A stretch of DNA of 64,000 nt. Origin: Methylophaga sp965655755. GTDB taxonomy: Bacteria > Pseudomonadota > Gammaproteobacteria > Nitrosococcales > Methylophagaceae. The translations under genes and the position numbers were made by a program. This document shows positions 1 to 9,876 of this stretch, piece after piece. Position 1 is the stretch's first letter. Each line of letters starts with the position of its first letter. The stretch spans positions 14,670 through 78,669 of the forward strand of contig NZ_CBFHHW010000008.1 in assembly GCF_965655755.1 (NCBI RefSeq), given 5' to 3'. Below the pieces are notes generated by a model. It saw only the letters and a list, made by a program, of their open reading frames with translations. It was not told the origin of the DNA and made no database searches.

Positions 1-612
1 GGTTGAATACCAATTGTTCGCAGCTCTTTAACCGAATGCTGAGTAGGTTTGGTTTTAATTTCACCGGCTGATGCGATATACGGCACTAGCGTCAGATGCA
101 GGAACAAAGCACGATCCCGGCCCAATTCGGTCGCCATCTGACGAATGGTTTCTAGAAAGGGTAGAGACTCAATATCACCGACGGTACCACCAATCTCGAT
201 AAGTGCGACATCCACATCATCGGCACCTTCAAATATGCAGCGTTTAATTTCATCCGTAATATGAGGAATGACCTGAACGGTATTACCCAAATATTCACCG
301 CGACGTTCTTTGCGGATAACATTCTCATAAATTTGACCAGTAGTATGGTTATTGCGGCTTGTCATATCCGCATCGATGAAGCGTTCATAGTGACCCAAGT
401 CCAGATCGGTTTCGGCACCGTCCTCTGTCACGAAAACCTCACCATGCTGAAGCGGACTCATAGTGCCCGGATCGACATTGATGTAGGGATCAAGCTTGAC
501 CAGAGTGACTTTCAGGCCTCTTGCTTCAAGAATAGCAGCCAGTGATGCCGCCGCGATTCCCTTACCGAGAGACGAAACAACACCACCAGTGACAAAAATA
601 AATTTAGTCATA
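1..612 (-). CDS. pyrG: CTP synthase, N-terminal part (gene runs off the left edge)
   Basis: This is the first 204 codons of CTP synthase, which aminates UTP to CTP with glutamine in the last step of pyrimidine nucleotide synthesis. The start is the ATG at 610-612; the protein opens MTKFIFVTGGVVSSLGKG, the P-loop-like signature of the synthetase domain. Further on come the conserved KLDPYINVDPGTMSP and HGEVFVTEDGAETDLDLGHYER blocks and EIGGTVGDIES. All visible sequence belongs to the synthetase domain; the glutaminase domain would lie beyond base 1. The gene follows tilS on the same strand after 99 bp. Identification is secure. Confidence 0.97.
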
Positions 613-711
613 TTATGGAGAATTCAATAAACACGACGCGGCCAGAATGGCTGCGCTCAAAATACCGTATAAATTATCAGAATTGGCCGTTTCTCTCAAT
701 CAAAAAATGGT

Positions 712-2037
712 TTATTGCGCCTGTTCCAGATAAGGCAACCAGCCTTTCTCACCAATATCAGCAGCGTAGTGCTCAGCGTAGCCATAGCCAACCACAGCAA
801 CTAATTCATGATCCACAAAAATCAGCGGGATGGTTCCCCGCTTCCAGTGCGGAACCCCCCACTCCTGAAATAGCTGTTTAAGTGACTTATGTTGTGAATG
901 TCCCTGCAAGCGAATTTTTTCTCCACCTTCTCGAAATTTGAGTAATAGTGGGCTTTTAACCACATTCTCTTTCAAGCCCTCTCCTGAACGCTGTTGCCAT
1001 TTGAGCCGGCGACCATCAACTAATTCAATATCTGCCGTGTTATTCAATATTTGTTCGTGTTGCTCAGCGTGTGTCCTAGGTTCAGCTTGAATCAACAGCG
1101 TGTCACGATAACGACGAATTTCAGCACCCGTCCAATGAACATGGGGTGTTTTATCTGCTGCCGCCATACAAATCTCATCAATCACACGTTGTAAAATGAC
1201 AGTTGACGGTAAAGGTAAAGCCGATTGTTCGATTGCAAAGCGCAGAACATTACGCTGCCTGGCTTGTGTTAATTGTGTCAGTGCTGATATTGATATTTCA
1301 TCATGTCGGTTAATACAGACGTTCTCTGCATCAAGCCGTGCCAACTCTTGAATGAGTTCCGCTGCTTCTCGACAATGGTCAGCACTGCGGCTGAGCGTTT
1401 TATCTGCAGCAGGCCATCGTTTTTCGAGTTCCGGAAAGATTTTATGGCGGAGGTAATTTCGATTGTAGTTCAGATCAATATTGCTGGGGTCGTCGATCCA
1501 ATCAAGTTGGTGTAACTCGGCATACTCTAGAATATCTGCCTTGCTGAGTCTTAACAAAGGTCGGATGATGGTTAAGTCATGGAGTTTCGACTCTGTTTTC
1601 ATCCCGCTCAAGCCAGTTGGCCCAGCCCCGCGTAATAGTTGCAACATGAGCGTTTCTGCCTGATCGTGCTGATGTTGCGCTGTAAGCAGTACTTCATTAT
1701 CCGAAAGCGCTTCTTCAAATGACTGGTAGCGTGCTTGCCTCGCCGCTGCTTCAGTACCTAGGTCGTTAATATTTTCAACAGACGCTTTAATCGATTCGAA
1801 TTGAATCCCCAGATCGGAAGCGACTGTAGCACAGTGTTTCGCCCATTGAGCTGAATCATCCTGTAAACCATGGTCGATATGAATCGCTCTAATACCGGAG
1901 AGTTGCGGGTGGTTAGATGATGCCAGCAGGTGCAGTAAAACATGTGAGTCCACGCCGCCACTGTATGCAATACATATAGAACGGTCAGCGACCGATTTAA
2001 TCAGATCGACAATGACTTGTTGGGGGTTAAAAGCCAC
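712..2037 (-). CDS. tilS: tRNA(Ile)-lysidine synthase
   Basis: TilS attaches lysine to the wobble cytidine of tRNA-Ile(CAU), changing its reading from AUG to AUA. The 441-residue protein carries the PP-loop ATP pyrophosphatase signature SGGVDS at about residues 25-30. The N-terminal N-type ATPase domain is followed by a substrate-binding region and a C-terminal TilS domain (LQGHSQHKSLKQLFQEWGVP). The length is normal for gammaproteobacteria. It starts 8 bp after the accA stop codon and is probably co-transcribed with accA and pyrG. Nothing is missing. Confidence 0.96.
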   Translation of the reverse strand: MAFNPQQVIVDLIKSVADRSICIAYSGGVDSHVLLHLLASSNHPQLSGIRAIHIDHGLQDDSAQWAKHCATVASDLGIQFESIKASVENINDLGTEAAARQARYQSFEEALSDNEVLLTAQHQHDQAETLMLQLLRGAGPTGLSGMKTESKLHDLTIIRPLLRLSKADILEYAELHQLDWIDDPSNIDLNYNRNYLRHKIFPELEKRWPAADKTLSRSADHCREAAELIQELARLDAENVCINRHDEISISALTQLTQARQRNVLRFAIEQSALPLPSTVILQRVIDEICMAAADKTPHVHWTGAEIRRYRDTLLIQAEPRTHAEQHEQILNNTADIELVDGRRLKWQQRSGEGLKENVVKSPLLLKFREGGEKIRLQGHSQHKSLKQLFQEWGVPHWKRGTIPLIFVDHELVAVVGYGYAEHYAADIGEKGWLPYLEQAQ

Positions 2038-2045
2038 CCCTGCGC

Positions 2046-3002
2046 TTATCCCTCAAATTCGCCGTAACTCAGCAGACGTTGCTGACGACGCTTGACTAAA
2101 TTATCACTGGATACGGACTCAAGTTCTTTGATTTTGGCTTCAATCGATTTTTTCACATCTGCCGCCATAGTTTCAACATCACGATGAGCACCACCGAGCG
2201 GTTCAGGAACAATCTCATCAATAAGCTTGAGTTCTTTGAGACGACTTGAAGTGACCCCCAGTGTTGCCGCGGCATCTGAAGCTTTTTCAGCACTTTTCCA
2301 TAAGATGGACGCACATCCTTCCGGCGAGATAACAGAATAAATGCTGTACTCAAGCATCATTAGATGATCGGCGACACCAACTGCCAGAGCACCACCAGAA
2401 CCACCCTCGCCAATCACTGTACTAATGATAGGTGTTTTTAATTGCGCCATTTCAAATAAGTTACGGGCAATCGCTTCACTCTGACCACGTTCTTCAGCAC
2501 CAATGCCAGGATAGGCGCCGGGCGTATCAATAAATGTAATAACAGGTAAACCAAAACGTTCTGCCATTTTCATAATTCGCAGCGCTTTACGGTAGCCTTC
2601 CGGGCGTGGCATGCCGAAATTCCGGGCAACTTTTTCTTTTGTATCACGCCCTTTCTGGTGTCCAATCACAGCGACCGGGCGACCATTTAAACGACCCAAA
2701 CCGGCCACTAAAGCCGAATCATCACCATAGGTTCGGTCACCATGCATTTCTTCAAAGTCGGTGATGATGTGGTTGATGTAATCCAGTGTGTAGGGGCGTT
2801 GAGGATGACGCGCCATCTGCGTTACTTGCCAAGGCGTCAGTGAGGCAAAGATTGACTTGGTCAGTGACGCACTTTTTTCCTTTAATTTTTGAATTTCTTC
2901 AGTGATATTGAGGTCACTGTCGTTGCTCATGTAACGCAACTCATCAATCTTGGCTTCCAGCTCAGCGATCGGCTGTTCGTAGTCAAGGAAATTTAACTGC
3001 AT
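2046..3002 (-). CDS. accA: acetyl-CoA carboxylase carboxyltransferase subunit alpha
   Basis: AccA is the alpha half of the carboxyltransferase that moves the carboxyl group from biotin to acetyl-CoA, forming malonyl-CoA for fatty acid synthesis. The 318 residues are the usual length for proteobacterial AccA. It begins MQLNFLDYEQPIAELEAKI and has the conserved HPQRPYTLDYI region, GDRTYGDDSALV, and the oxyanion and CoA-binding segment FIDTPGAYPGIGAEERGQSEAIA followed by GEGGSGGALA. It acts in the cytosol with AccD, which is not in the window. A 56-bp gap separates it from pilU upstream. Confidence 0.97.
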   Translation of the reverse strand: MQLNFLDYEQPIAELEAKIDELRYMSNDSDLNITEEIQKLKEKSASLTKSIFASLTPWQVTQMARHPQRPYTLDYINHIITDFEEMHGDRTYGDDSALVAGLGRLNGRPVAVIGHQKGRDTKEKVARNFGMPRPEGYRKALRIMKMAERFGLPVITFIDTPGAYPGIGAEERGQSEAIARNLFEMAQLKTPIISTVIGEGGSGGALAVGVADHLMMLEYSIYSVISPEGCASILWKSAEKASDAAATLGVTSSRLKELKLIDEIVPEPLGGAHRDVETMAADVKKSIEAKIKELESVSSDNLVKRRQQRLLSYGEFEG

Positions 3003-3058
3003 CAGGTTTACCTTAAATTCAAATTTTTCGGATTATACACGTTGCCGCAGGGCAAAAC

Positions 3059-4162
3059 TTAGTTGAGAATTAATTCGTCGTCGTCGTCACCGTCCATCGC
3101 CCCCTCACCCAGGCGAATAGCAAGACTCAAGTCATTGCGTGAGTCTGCATTACGTAACGCTTCTTGTTCTGTAATTTTACCGTCGTTTAATAGTTTTATC
3201 AGTGCCTGATCAAACGTAATAGTTCCCGGTTCATTGGTCTCTTTCATTGCATCCTTGATGCCGCCGATTTCACCTTTATTGATAAGTTCAGCTACATACG
3301 GCGAATTCAGCATGATTTCTACTGCAGGTACGCGTGCGCTGCCATCTACCGTCGGCAATAAGCGCTGAGATACAATTGCGCGTAGATTCAGCGACAAATC
3401 CATTAATAATTGACGATGTAATGTTTCCGGGAAAAAGTTTACGATACGATCCAATGCTTGGTTGGCATTATTCGAGTGAAGCGTGGCAAGACATAAATGG
3501 CCTGTTTCTGCGTAGTTTATGGCATGTTTCATCGTTTCCATATCACGAATCTCACCAATGAGAATGACATCGGGCGCTTCACGCAATGCATTTTTCAATG
3601 CATTTTCATAGGATAAGGTATCGATACCAACTTCACGTTGCTGCACGATAGAGCGTTCATGATGATGCACAAATTCAAGCGGGTCTTCTATGGTGAGAAT
3701 ATGAGAGCTGGAGTTACGGTTTCGATGACCAATCATCGATGCGAGGGTTGTTGACTTACCGGAACCAGTCGAACCAACCACTAATATCAAGCCACGTTGC
3801 TCCTGAACAATATCACCTAAAATTGCGGGCAGGTTCATGTCTTCAAAATGTGGAATATCGGTTTTAATGTAACGAATGACTATAGAACATTCGCCGCGTT
3901 GCTTGAAGATATTGACCCGGAACCGGCCAACACCTTTAAGAGGGACGGCGAAGTTCATTTCCATGGTTTCTTCGAATTCTTTCGCCTGCTGCCCATCCAT
4001 CAACGAATAAGCCATATCTTTAACATCGCCCGGAGCAAGCTTTTGTGTTCCTACCGGCCGAATAACACCCTGTATTTTGATGTGCGGTTCAGTACCTGTA
4101 CAAAAGAACATGTCTGAGGCTTCTTTGTCAGCCATCAGCCTGAAATAAGGTGTCATGTCCAC
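3059..4162 (-). CDS. pilU: PilT/PilU-type twitching motility ATPase
   Basis: This is a hexameric retraction ATPase of the type IV pilus machine, acting at the inner face of the cytoplasmic membrane. The 367 residues show a PAS-like N-terminal domain, Walker A GSTGSGKST near residue 133, an Asp box, Walker B (DVILIGEIRD) and the His box TGHLCLATLHSNNA. The acidic tail (DGDDDDELILN) and the length fit PilU better than PilT, but no pilT lies next to it to confirm this. It stands alone between accA and dnaE, with 442 bp of non-coding DNA upstream. Confidence 0.85.
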   Translation of the reverse strand: MDMTPYFRLMADKEASDMFFCTGTEPHIKIQGVIRPVGTQKLAPGDVKDMAYSLMDGQQAKEFEETMEMNFAVPLKGVGRFRVNIFKQRGECSIVIRYIKTDIPHFEDMNLPAILGDIVQEQRGLILVVGSTGSGKSTTLASMIGHRNRNSSSHILTIEDPLEFVHHHERSIVQQREVGIDTLSYENALKNALREAPDVILIGEIRDMETMKHAINYAETGHLCLATLHSNNANQALDRIVNFFPETLHRQLLMDLSLNLRAIVSQRLLPTVDGSARVPAVEIMLNSPYVAELINKGEIGGIKDAMKETNEPGTITFDQALIKLLNDGKITEQEALRNADSRNDLSLAIRLGEGAMDGDDDDELILN

Positions 4163-4604
4163 GTAAGTGTCCTCTCCATAGAGTGCTTTGAAGTAATGAG
4201 TCTAATCCTACACGATAAACTTGTGCCAATGAAATGTCTTTGGCACAGGTCCTTACCCATGCAATAACTGCTATAACCACCCTGTCTACTATTACAGCCA
4301 GTGGATAAGTTTTATCACCTCCCCTCAACAGGGACAGCATCATTTCCTTGTGGAAGTTCGCTGATAACTGAATCTGAATGTATTTTCATCAATGTCTTCG
4401 CGGCAAAGCCTGGTCAAAAGGCAAAATTAGCGAGTTAGCAAGACGACATTGAACAGACTATTCAAACGAAACCGTTTGTTTCTATGGGGCAATGTTTGGA
4501 TGATTCGCTACGAACTTAATGCGAGCCAAACAACATCCAGTGCAGCTATCGGGTTATCTTCTGAAACCGGCTTACTTTTACAGATACCCAAACCGCCTAT
4601 AACG
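4163..4604. other. 442-bp intergenic stretch upstream of pilU
   Basis: No convincing gene is visible; the two short reading frames here have no recognisable domain and lack ribosome sites. It contains a perfect 8-bp dyad, TGTGCCAA at 4222-4229 and TTGGCACA at 4240-4247, 60 bp upstream of pilU. That could be an operator or an mRNA hairpin. A second, weaker hairpin (CAAACG/CGTTTG, 4463-4478) lies just beyond the end of dnaE and lacks a good T-run. Confidence 0.5.
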
Positions 4605-7600
4605 TCAGGACTTGTACCGCATTGTAACGGCAAGGTTTCCTGGCAGCGTAGCTAATTGGTTTATAAGGGTATCACTGGGTGTCACCTGCCAATCATCACC
4701 CAGATCGAGCAGCGCTTTTGCGGTCTGATTCTGATACATCAATTCCAGTCCCAAAGCGCCCCCACGGAACGGACTGAGTGTTGTTTTTAACTGTTCGACC
4801 CAGGCTTGTGCCTGCTCTTTATTGTCAATGTTAATTTGCAATGCCTGGCCGAATGCCTCTCGGGCTCCAGTGATATCGAAAACTTTTTCTGCTGTGCCAG
4901 CCAGACCGCCTGTGAAATTGTCCTGCCCAATTTTCCCCTGAATCACCACTAACTTATCGGGTTGAATGAAGCTCTGATATTGATCGTAAACATCAGCAAA
5001 TACTCTGACTTCCAGCCTCGCACTTTGATCATCCAGCGTTATGAACGCCATGCGACCACCATTTTTTGATTTCATGGTGCGAATCGCCACAATCAGTCCG
5101 GCTGTCAGAACAGGCTTCTCATTTCGTTGATATCCTTTTGATTCAGGCGCATCCAATTCAGAAATTTTCTTGGGAATAAACTCGGCAAGCTCCGCTTCGT
5201 AGCGATCAATCGGGTGACCACTCAGATACAGTCCCAGAGTTTCTTTTTCCGCCAATAATAACTGTTCTTCTGCCCATTCGGCGGCATTCACTAGCGGTTC
5301 TTCTTTATCGGAATCACTTCCGGGGGAGAGGCCAAACAAATCATTTTGACCACTGTCTTTATCACGCCTGTGTTGATCAGCGATATGCATTGCCTTAGTC
5401 AGACTGGCTTCAAGACTGCCGCGATGGCCACCCAGTGAATCCATGGCACCCGCTTTGACCAGCGAGTCCATAACGCGACGATTGATTTTGCGCATATCCA
5501 CGCGCCGACAGAAATCAAACAGCGACCCAAACGCTTCGCCCTGCTCTCGCTCAGCCACAATTCCGGCCAGAGCAGACTCCCCGACACCTTTGATGGCACC
5601 CAAACCATATCGAATAGTTCTGTCGTCTTCGACGGTGAATTTAATTTTGCTGTGATTTACATCAGGTGGCAGCACCGTCAGTTTCATATCACGGCATTCA
5701 TCGATCAGCCCCACGACCTTATCGGTGTTATCCATATCTGCTGATAAAACAGCCGCCATGAACGCTGATGGATAATGCGCTTTAAGCCAGGCGGTCTGAT
5801 AGGCAACCAGGGCATAAGCCGCAGAGTGAGACTTATTAAAGCCGTACTCGGCAAATTTTTCCATCAGGTCGAATATAGGCCCAGCTTCTTTCTCATCAAT
5901 ATTACGACCGGCAGCACCTTCCAGAAAGATCTGACGTTGCTTCGCCATTTCTTCGGCCTTTTTCTTACCCATTGCCCGGCGCAGCATATCGGCACCACCA
6001 AGACTGTAGCCAGCCAGAATCTGGGCGATCTGCATGACCTGTTCCTGATAGACGATAACCCCGTAGGTTGGACTCAATACCGGTTCCAGATCCTGATGCG
6101 GATAATCAACCCGGGCCCGACCATGTTTACGGTTAACAAAGTCATCGACCATGCCTGACTGCAATGGACCAGGGCGGAACAATGCAACAAGTGCAATAAT
6201 TTCTTCAAAATTATCCGGTTGCAGACGTTTAACCAACTCTTTCATGCCACGTGATTCAAGCTGAAATACCGCTGTTGTTTCACAACGTTTCAGCAAATCA
6301 AAGGTTGGTTTATCATCCAGTGGTAGGTTAGTAATATCAATTTTGGCGGCTTCTTCTTCAGACAATAACGTTCTGACATTATTCATCGCCCAGTCAATGA
6401 CAGTCAGAGTCTTCAAACCAAGAAAGTCGAATTTGACCAGGCCGACACTTTCAACATCGTCTTTATCAAACTGTGAAACAAGACCGGCACCATTATGTTC
6501 GCTGTAAAGCGGCGTGTACTCTGTCAACTTCTTCGGCGCGATAACGACACCACCGGCATGTTTACCGACATTACGCGTCAGACCTTCCAGTTGCAGTGCA
6601 AGGTCAATTAGCGTTTTGACCTCCTCTTCCTTCTCATACCGTTCTTTTAGAAGGGGCTCTTGATCCAGTGCCTTAGTCAGGGTCATTTTGAGTTCAAATG
6701 GCACCAGCTTGGCTAATTGATCAACAAACCCATAAGGATGTCCTAATACCCTGCCTACATCACGCAATACGGCCTTAGCCGCCATGGTTCCGAAGGTAAT
6801 GATCTGTGATACGTGATCGCGTCCATAGTGCTGTGACACATACTCAATAACGCGATCACGACCGTCCATACAGAAGTCGACGTCAAAATCGGGTAGGGAT
6901 ACCCTCTCCGGATTGAGAAAGCGTTCAAATAGTAGGTCATACTCGAGCGGATCCAGATCCGTAATATTAAGTGCATAAGCCACCAGCGAACCGGCACCGG
7001 ACCCCCGTCCAGGCCCGACTGGAACAGCATTGTTTTTAGCCCATTGAATAAAGTCAGCAACAATTAAAAAGTAACCGGGAAAGCCCATTGAGTTGATGAC
7101 ATCCAACTCAATCTGTAGCCGCTCTTCATATCGCGCTTTATTCGCTTCCCGAGTGGTAGCATCTGGAAATAAAACGTTCAGTCGCTGTTGCAATCCCTTG
7201 AATGACTCTTCAGCAAAAAACTCATCAATAGTCATGCCCTCGGGAACCGGAAAGTCGGGCAGGTAATGCTCACCCAGCGTTAATTCAAGATTACAGCGCT
7301 TGGCAATTTCAACGGTATTATCAATCGCTTCCGGAATGTCATTGAACAAAGCGATCATCTCTTCAGCTGATCGCAGATACTGATGCTCAGAGTAATTTCG
7401 AGGCCTGCGTGGATCATCAAGCTGGCGGCCCTCATGAATACAAACTTTAGCTTCATGCGCCTCAAACTGCTCCGATTTCAGAAAACGCACATCATTTGAT
7501 GCCACAACCGGGATCTGTCTCTCTCCAGCCAGTGCCACTGCATAACGAAGAAAACGTTCTTCATCTTCCCGGCCAGTTCGAATCAATTCAAGATAAAAAC

Positions 7601-8090
7601 GGTCCGGAAACAACCCTTGCCAAAAAGTGAGTTGCTGTTCTACTTCTTCTTTCTGATGGTTGAGCAATGCCTTACCAATAACACCCTCTCGACCACCTGA
7701 TAAGCATATAAGGCCGCCTGACTGTCCCTCTAGCCAGTCCGCCTCGATCATTGGCACACCGAGATGCTGACCTTCCATATACGCTCTGGATAAAAGCCGT
7801 GAGAGATTATGAAAGCCTTCCAGGTTCATGCACAGCAAGACAAAACGAATACTGCTTTTAGCATCTGCGGGGTCCCTGAGACGCAGATCGGCACCCAGAA
7901 TTGGTTTTACGCCCGTCTGCATCGCTGCATTAAACATTTTCACGGCTGCAAATAAATTATGCTGATCTGTAATAGCGACGGCAGGCATACCTGCATCAGC
8001 AACCGCTTTAACAAGCGGTTTAACCCTGACTAACCCATCGATTAATGAGTAATCAGTGTGAAGATGTAAATGAACAAACTGTTTCGGCAT
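4605..8090 (-). CDS. dnaE: DNA polymerase III subunit alpha
   Basis: This is the replicative polymerase subunit, 1161 residues, the normal size of proteobacterial DnaE. The N-terminal PHP domain begins HLHLHTDYSLIDG. The catalytic aspartates are in LPDFDVDFCMDGRD near residue 400, in the palm domain, with the third acidic residue in VKFDFLGLKTL. A helix-hairpin-helix segment and an OB-fold (GGRMAFITLDDQSARLEVRVF) follow in the C-terminal third. The start ATG is at 8090. It is followed by 442 bp before pilU, so is probably transcribed separately from it. Confidence 0.98.
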   Translation of the reverse strand: MPKQFVHLHLHTDYSLIDGLVRVKPLVKAVADAGMPAVAITDQHNLFAAVKMFNAAMQTGVKPILGADLRLRDPADAKSSIRFVLLCMNLEGFHNLSRLLSRAYMEGQHLGVPMIEADWLEGQSGGLICLSGGREGVIGKALLNHQKEEVEQQLTFWQGLFPDRFYLELIRTGREDEERFLRYAVALAGERQIPVVASNDVRFLKSEQFEAHEAKVCIHEGRQLDDPRRPRNYSEHQYLRSAEEMIALFNDIPEAIDNTVEIAKRCNLELTLGEHYLPDFPVPEGMTIDEFFAEESFKGLQQRLNVLFPDATTREANKARYEERLQIELDVINSMGFPGYFLIVADFIQWAKNNAVPVGPGRGSGAGSLVAYALNITDLDPLEYDLLFERFLNPERVSLPDFDVDFCMDGRDRVIEYVSQHYGRDHVSQIITFGTMAAKAVLRDVGRVLGHPYGFVDQLAKLVPFELKMTLTKALDQEPLLKERYEKEEEVKTLIDLALQLEGLTRNVGKHAGGVVIAPKKLTEYTPLYSEHNGAGLVSQFDKDDVESVGLVKFDFLGLKTLTVIDWAMNNVRTLLSEEEAAKIDITNLPLDDKPTFDLLKRCETTAVFQLESRGMKELVKRLQPDNFEEIIALVALFRPGPLQSGMVDDFVNRKHGRARVDYPHQDLEPVLSPTYGVIVYQEQVMQIAQILAGYSLGGADMLRRAMGKKKAEEMAKQRQIFLEGAAGRNIDEKEAGPIFDLMEKFAEYGFNKSHSAAYALVAYQTAWLKAHYPSAFMAAVLSADMDNTDKVVGLIDECRDMKLTVLPPDVNHSKIKFTVEDDRTIRYGLGAIKGVGESALAGIVAEREQGEAFGSLFDFCRRVDMRKINRRVMDSLVKAGAMDSLGGHRGSLEASLTKAMHIADQHRRDKDSGQNDLFGLSPGSDSDKEEPLVNAAEWAEEQLLLAEKETLGLYLSGHPIDRYEAELAEFIPKKISELDAPESKGYQRNEKPVLTAGLIVAIRTMKSKNGGRMAFITLDDQSARLEVRVFADVYDQYQSFIQPDKLVVIQGKIGQDNFTGGLAGTAEKVFDITGAREAFGQALQINIDNKEQAQAWVEQLKTTLSPFRGGALGLELMYQNQTAKALLDLGDDWQVTPSDTLINQLATLPGNLAVTMRYKS

Positions 8091-8121
8091 GTAACAACGT
8101 AACCTGTCTGAATGTTGTCAA

Positions 8122-9876
8122 TTAACGTGGAAACTCAACCGGGCCCGGGATTTCACTCCCAAGGGTCTGAGTAACGATGGACTCGGCTTCTGTTTGGCCT
8201 CGTGCAAATGCTTCCTGTTGTGACATATTGGGTTTGAACGACTGCACATCAGGCCCTGTGACATTGCCACGCTTGAGATAAAGGGTTTGTGTAGGGAAGG
8301 CAAATTCAACTTCCAACTGGCGAGCCAGACGCAAGACATCAAGTAAGAAACGATGCCGTTCTCTCAGCTCCGTGTTCCAATCCGGCGTTGCCCAGAACAC
8401 ATACACCAGAATATTCAGCGAAGCCGCACCGTATTCGTTGAAATAGACCTGATACATATCTTTACGCATGTAGGGGTGCATTTGAATAATCTTACGAATG
8501 CCCTCACAAAATGCATCAATACGTTCCGGTGGTGTGTCGTAAGTCACCGCCAGATTCGTTTTCATTCTCCGATAACGTCGTGCGCCCATATTATCAATTT
8601 TAGTCGTCGTCAGAATCGAGTTAGGCATCGTTACCAGTGAGTTATAAAACGTTCGCACTCGCGTGCTGCGAAACCCCACCTCCTCGACCATACCCTCGAT
8701 ATCGCCGATGACAACCCAGTCACCAATGCTGAACGGCCGATCCAGCAGTACAGTAATAGAACCAAAAAAGTTGCCCAGAAGATCCTTAGCCGCTAAGGCA
8801 AAGGCGAGGCCACCCAAGCCCAAACCTGCAAGCAAACTGGTCACATCAATATTTAAATTATCGGCGGCAAAAACAATACCAATCACCACAACAAACACTT
8901 TCATGCTTTTGCTGATCATCGGCACCAGCAGATCATCAAACTTATTGCTGGTTTGCAAAGCTTTGTTGGTCCATAACGCATCAAAAATATCGACGACACG
9001 GAATGCACTCCATATCCCTGATAATGACACCAGCACCTTCACTGCCACTAGTAATATCAATAATGCAGTATCCGGTAAGCCCAGCATATTGAGACCCGAC
9101 CACCAGATTATCGCCATAGCCATAAGGCCCAAAGGACGTAAGACATTGCTATCTAATGTTTCAAATGAGGGATGTTTTTTTTGCCAGCGACCAACATTGA
9201 ATTTCAGCACCCAGGCCAGAATTTTGTCAGCAATAGAGCCCAAAACGATGATCAGGAACAAACCTAACCATTGCCAGTATTCCAGAATAAATCCCTGCTT
9301 AAGCACAGAAGGCATTTGAGAACGTAACTGAACACTGGTAGGTAATGTAACGGCAGAGTCACCATTGGTATCGATGGTGTGGTTATCAGTCAAAGCCTGA
9401 AAAATGAGAGGTACTTTATCTACTGTTTTACTACTGAAAAGCCAGTTCTTTTGCTCATTCTGTTTTAAAACAATATTACCCTGCTCACTCCTGAATAATA
9501 CATAGCTGCCTTTAGCGGTCTCAGATGGAATATCTGCAAATTGGGGTATGTCCGCCAGTTGTATGATGGTAAATAATAAACGGGCAGTTTCCTGACCACG
9601 CTCGTCACGGATGAGCTGACTAACTTTAGATAAATCCAGCGTATCTATAGCCGTTTTGATTGACTCCTCATCACCGGTGGTGAACTTCGTCATAGCACTG
9701 ATAAATTGCTTTACGGTTGCCTGCGGGGTTCGCAATTTACCTGACTGACTACTTGTCTCAGAGCTGCTGGTTCCTTTAGCTGTTTTCTGACTTTCTGCCG
9801 CCGCAGCAGAATAAACACCGGCATGCGTTACCGTGGCAAGTAAAAGGCTAAAGAACAATACATATACTTTCGTCAT
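8122..9876 (-). CDS. MscS-family mechanosensitive channel with signal peptide
   Basis: This 584-residue inner-membrane protein opens under membrane tension and releases solutes on hypo-osmotic shock. A cleavable signal peptide (to about residue 25) and a periplasmic domain of about 160 residues precede five or so membrane segments. The pore-lining TM3 signature lies in LGLGGLAFALAAKDLLGNFFGS and the beta-domain begins PFSIGDWVVIGDIEGMVEEV. It is larger than MscS itself and closer in layout to the medium-length YnaI/YbdG class. It overlaps the nagZ stop by 4 bp, so the two are probably translationally coupled. Confidence 0.9.
   Translation of the reverse strand: MTKVYVLFFSLLLATVTHAGVYSAAAAESQKTAKGTSSSETSSQSGKLRTPQATVKQFISAMTKFTTGDEESIKTAIDTLDLSKVSQLIRDERGQETARLLFTIIQLADIPQFADIPSETAKGSYVLFRSEQGNIVLKQNEQKNWLFSSKTVDKVPLIFQALTDNHTIDTNGDSAVTLPTSVQLRSQMPSVLKQGFILEYWQWLGLFLIIVLGSIADKILAWVLKFNVGRWQKKHPSFETLDSNVLRPLGLMAMAIIWWSGLNMLGLPDTALLILLVAVKVLVSLSGIWSAFRVVDIFDALWTNKALQTSNKFDDLLVPMISKSMKVFVVVIGIVFAADNLNIDVTSLLAGLGLGGLAFALAAKDLLGNFFGSITVLLDRPFSIGDWVVIGDIEGMVEEVGFRSTRVRTFYNSLVTMPNSILTTTKIDNMGARRYRRMKTNLAVTYDTPPERIDAFCEGIRKIIQMHPYMRKDMYQVYFNEYGAASLNILVYVFWATPDWNTELRERHRFLLDVLRLARQLEVEFAFPTQTLYLKRGNVTGPDVQSFKPNMSQQEAFARGQTEAESIVTQTLGSEIPGPVEFPR

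Noticed and set aside
4222..4266. Sigma-54 promoter (TGGCAC) before pilU
   Set aside because: TGGCAC is present on both strands, but neither has TTGC at the right distance.
4449..4655. 68-codon plus-strand frame between pilU and dnaE
   Set aside because: It runs into the 3' end of dnaE, has no ribosome site and no known motif.
8353..9319. Long plus-strand frames opposite the MscS gene
   Set aside because: They have no recognisable domain or ribosome site and mirror a well-supported gene; the same holds for most antisense frames in the window.
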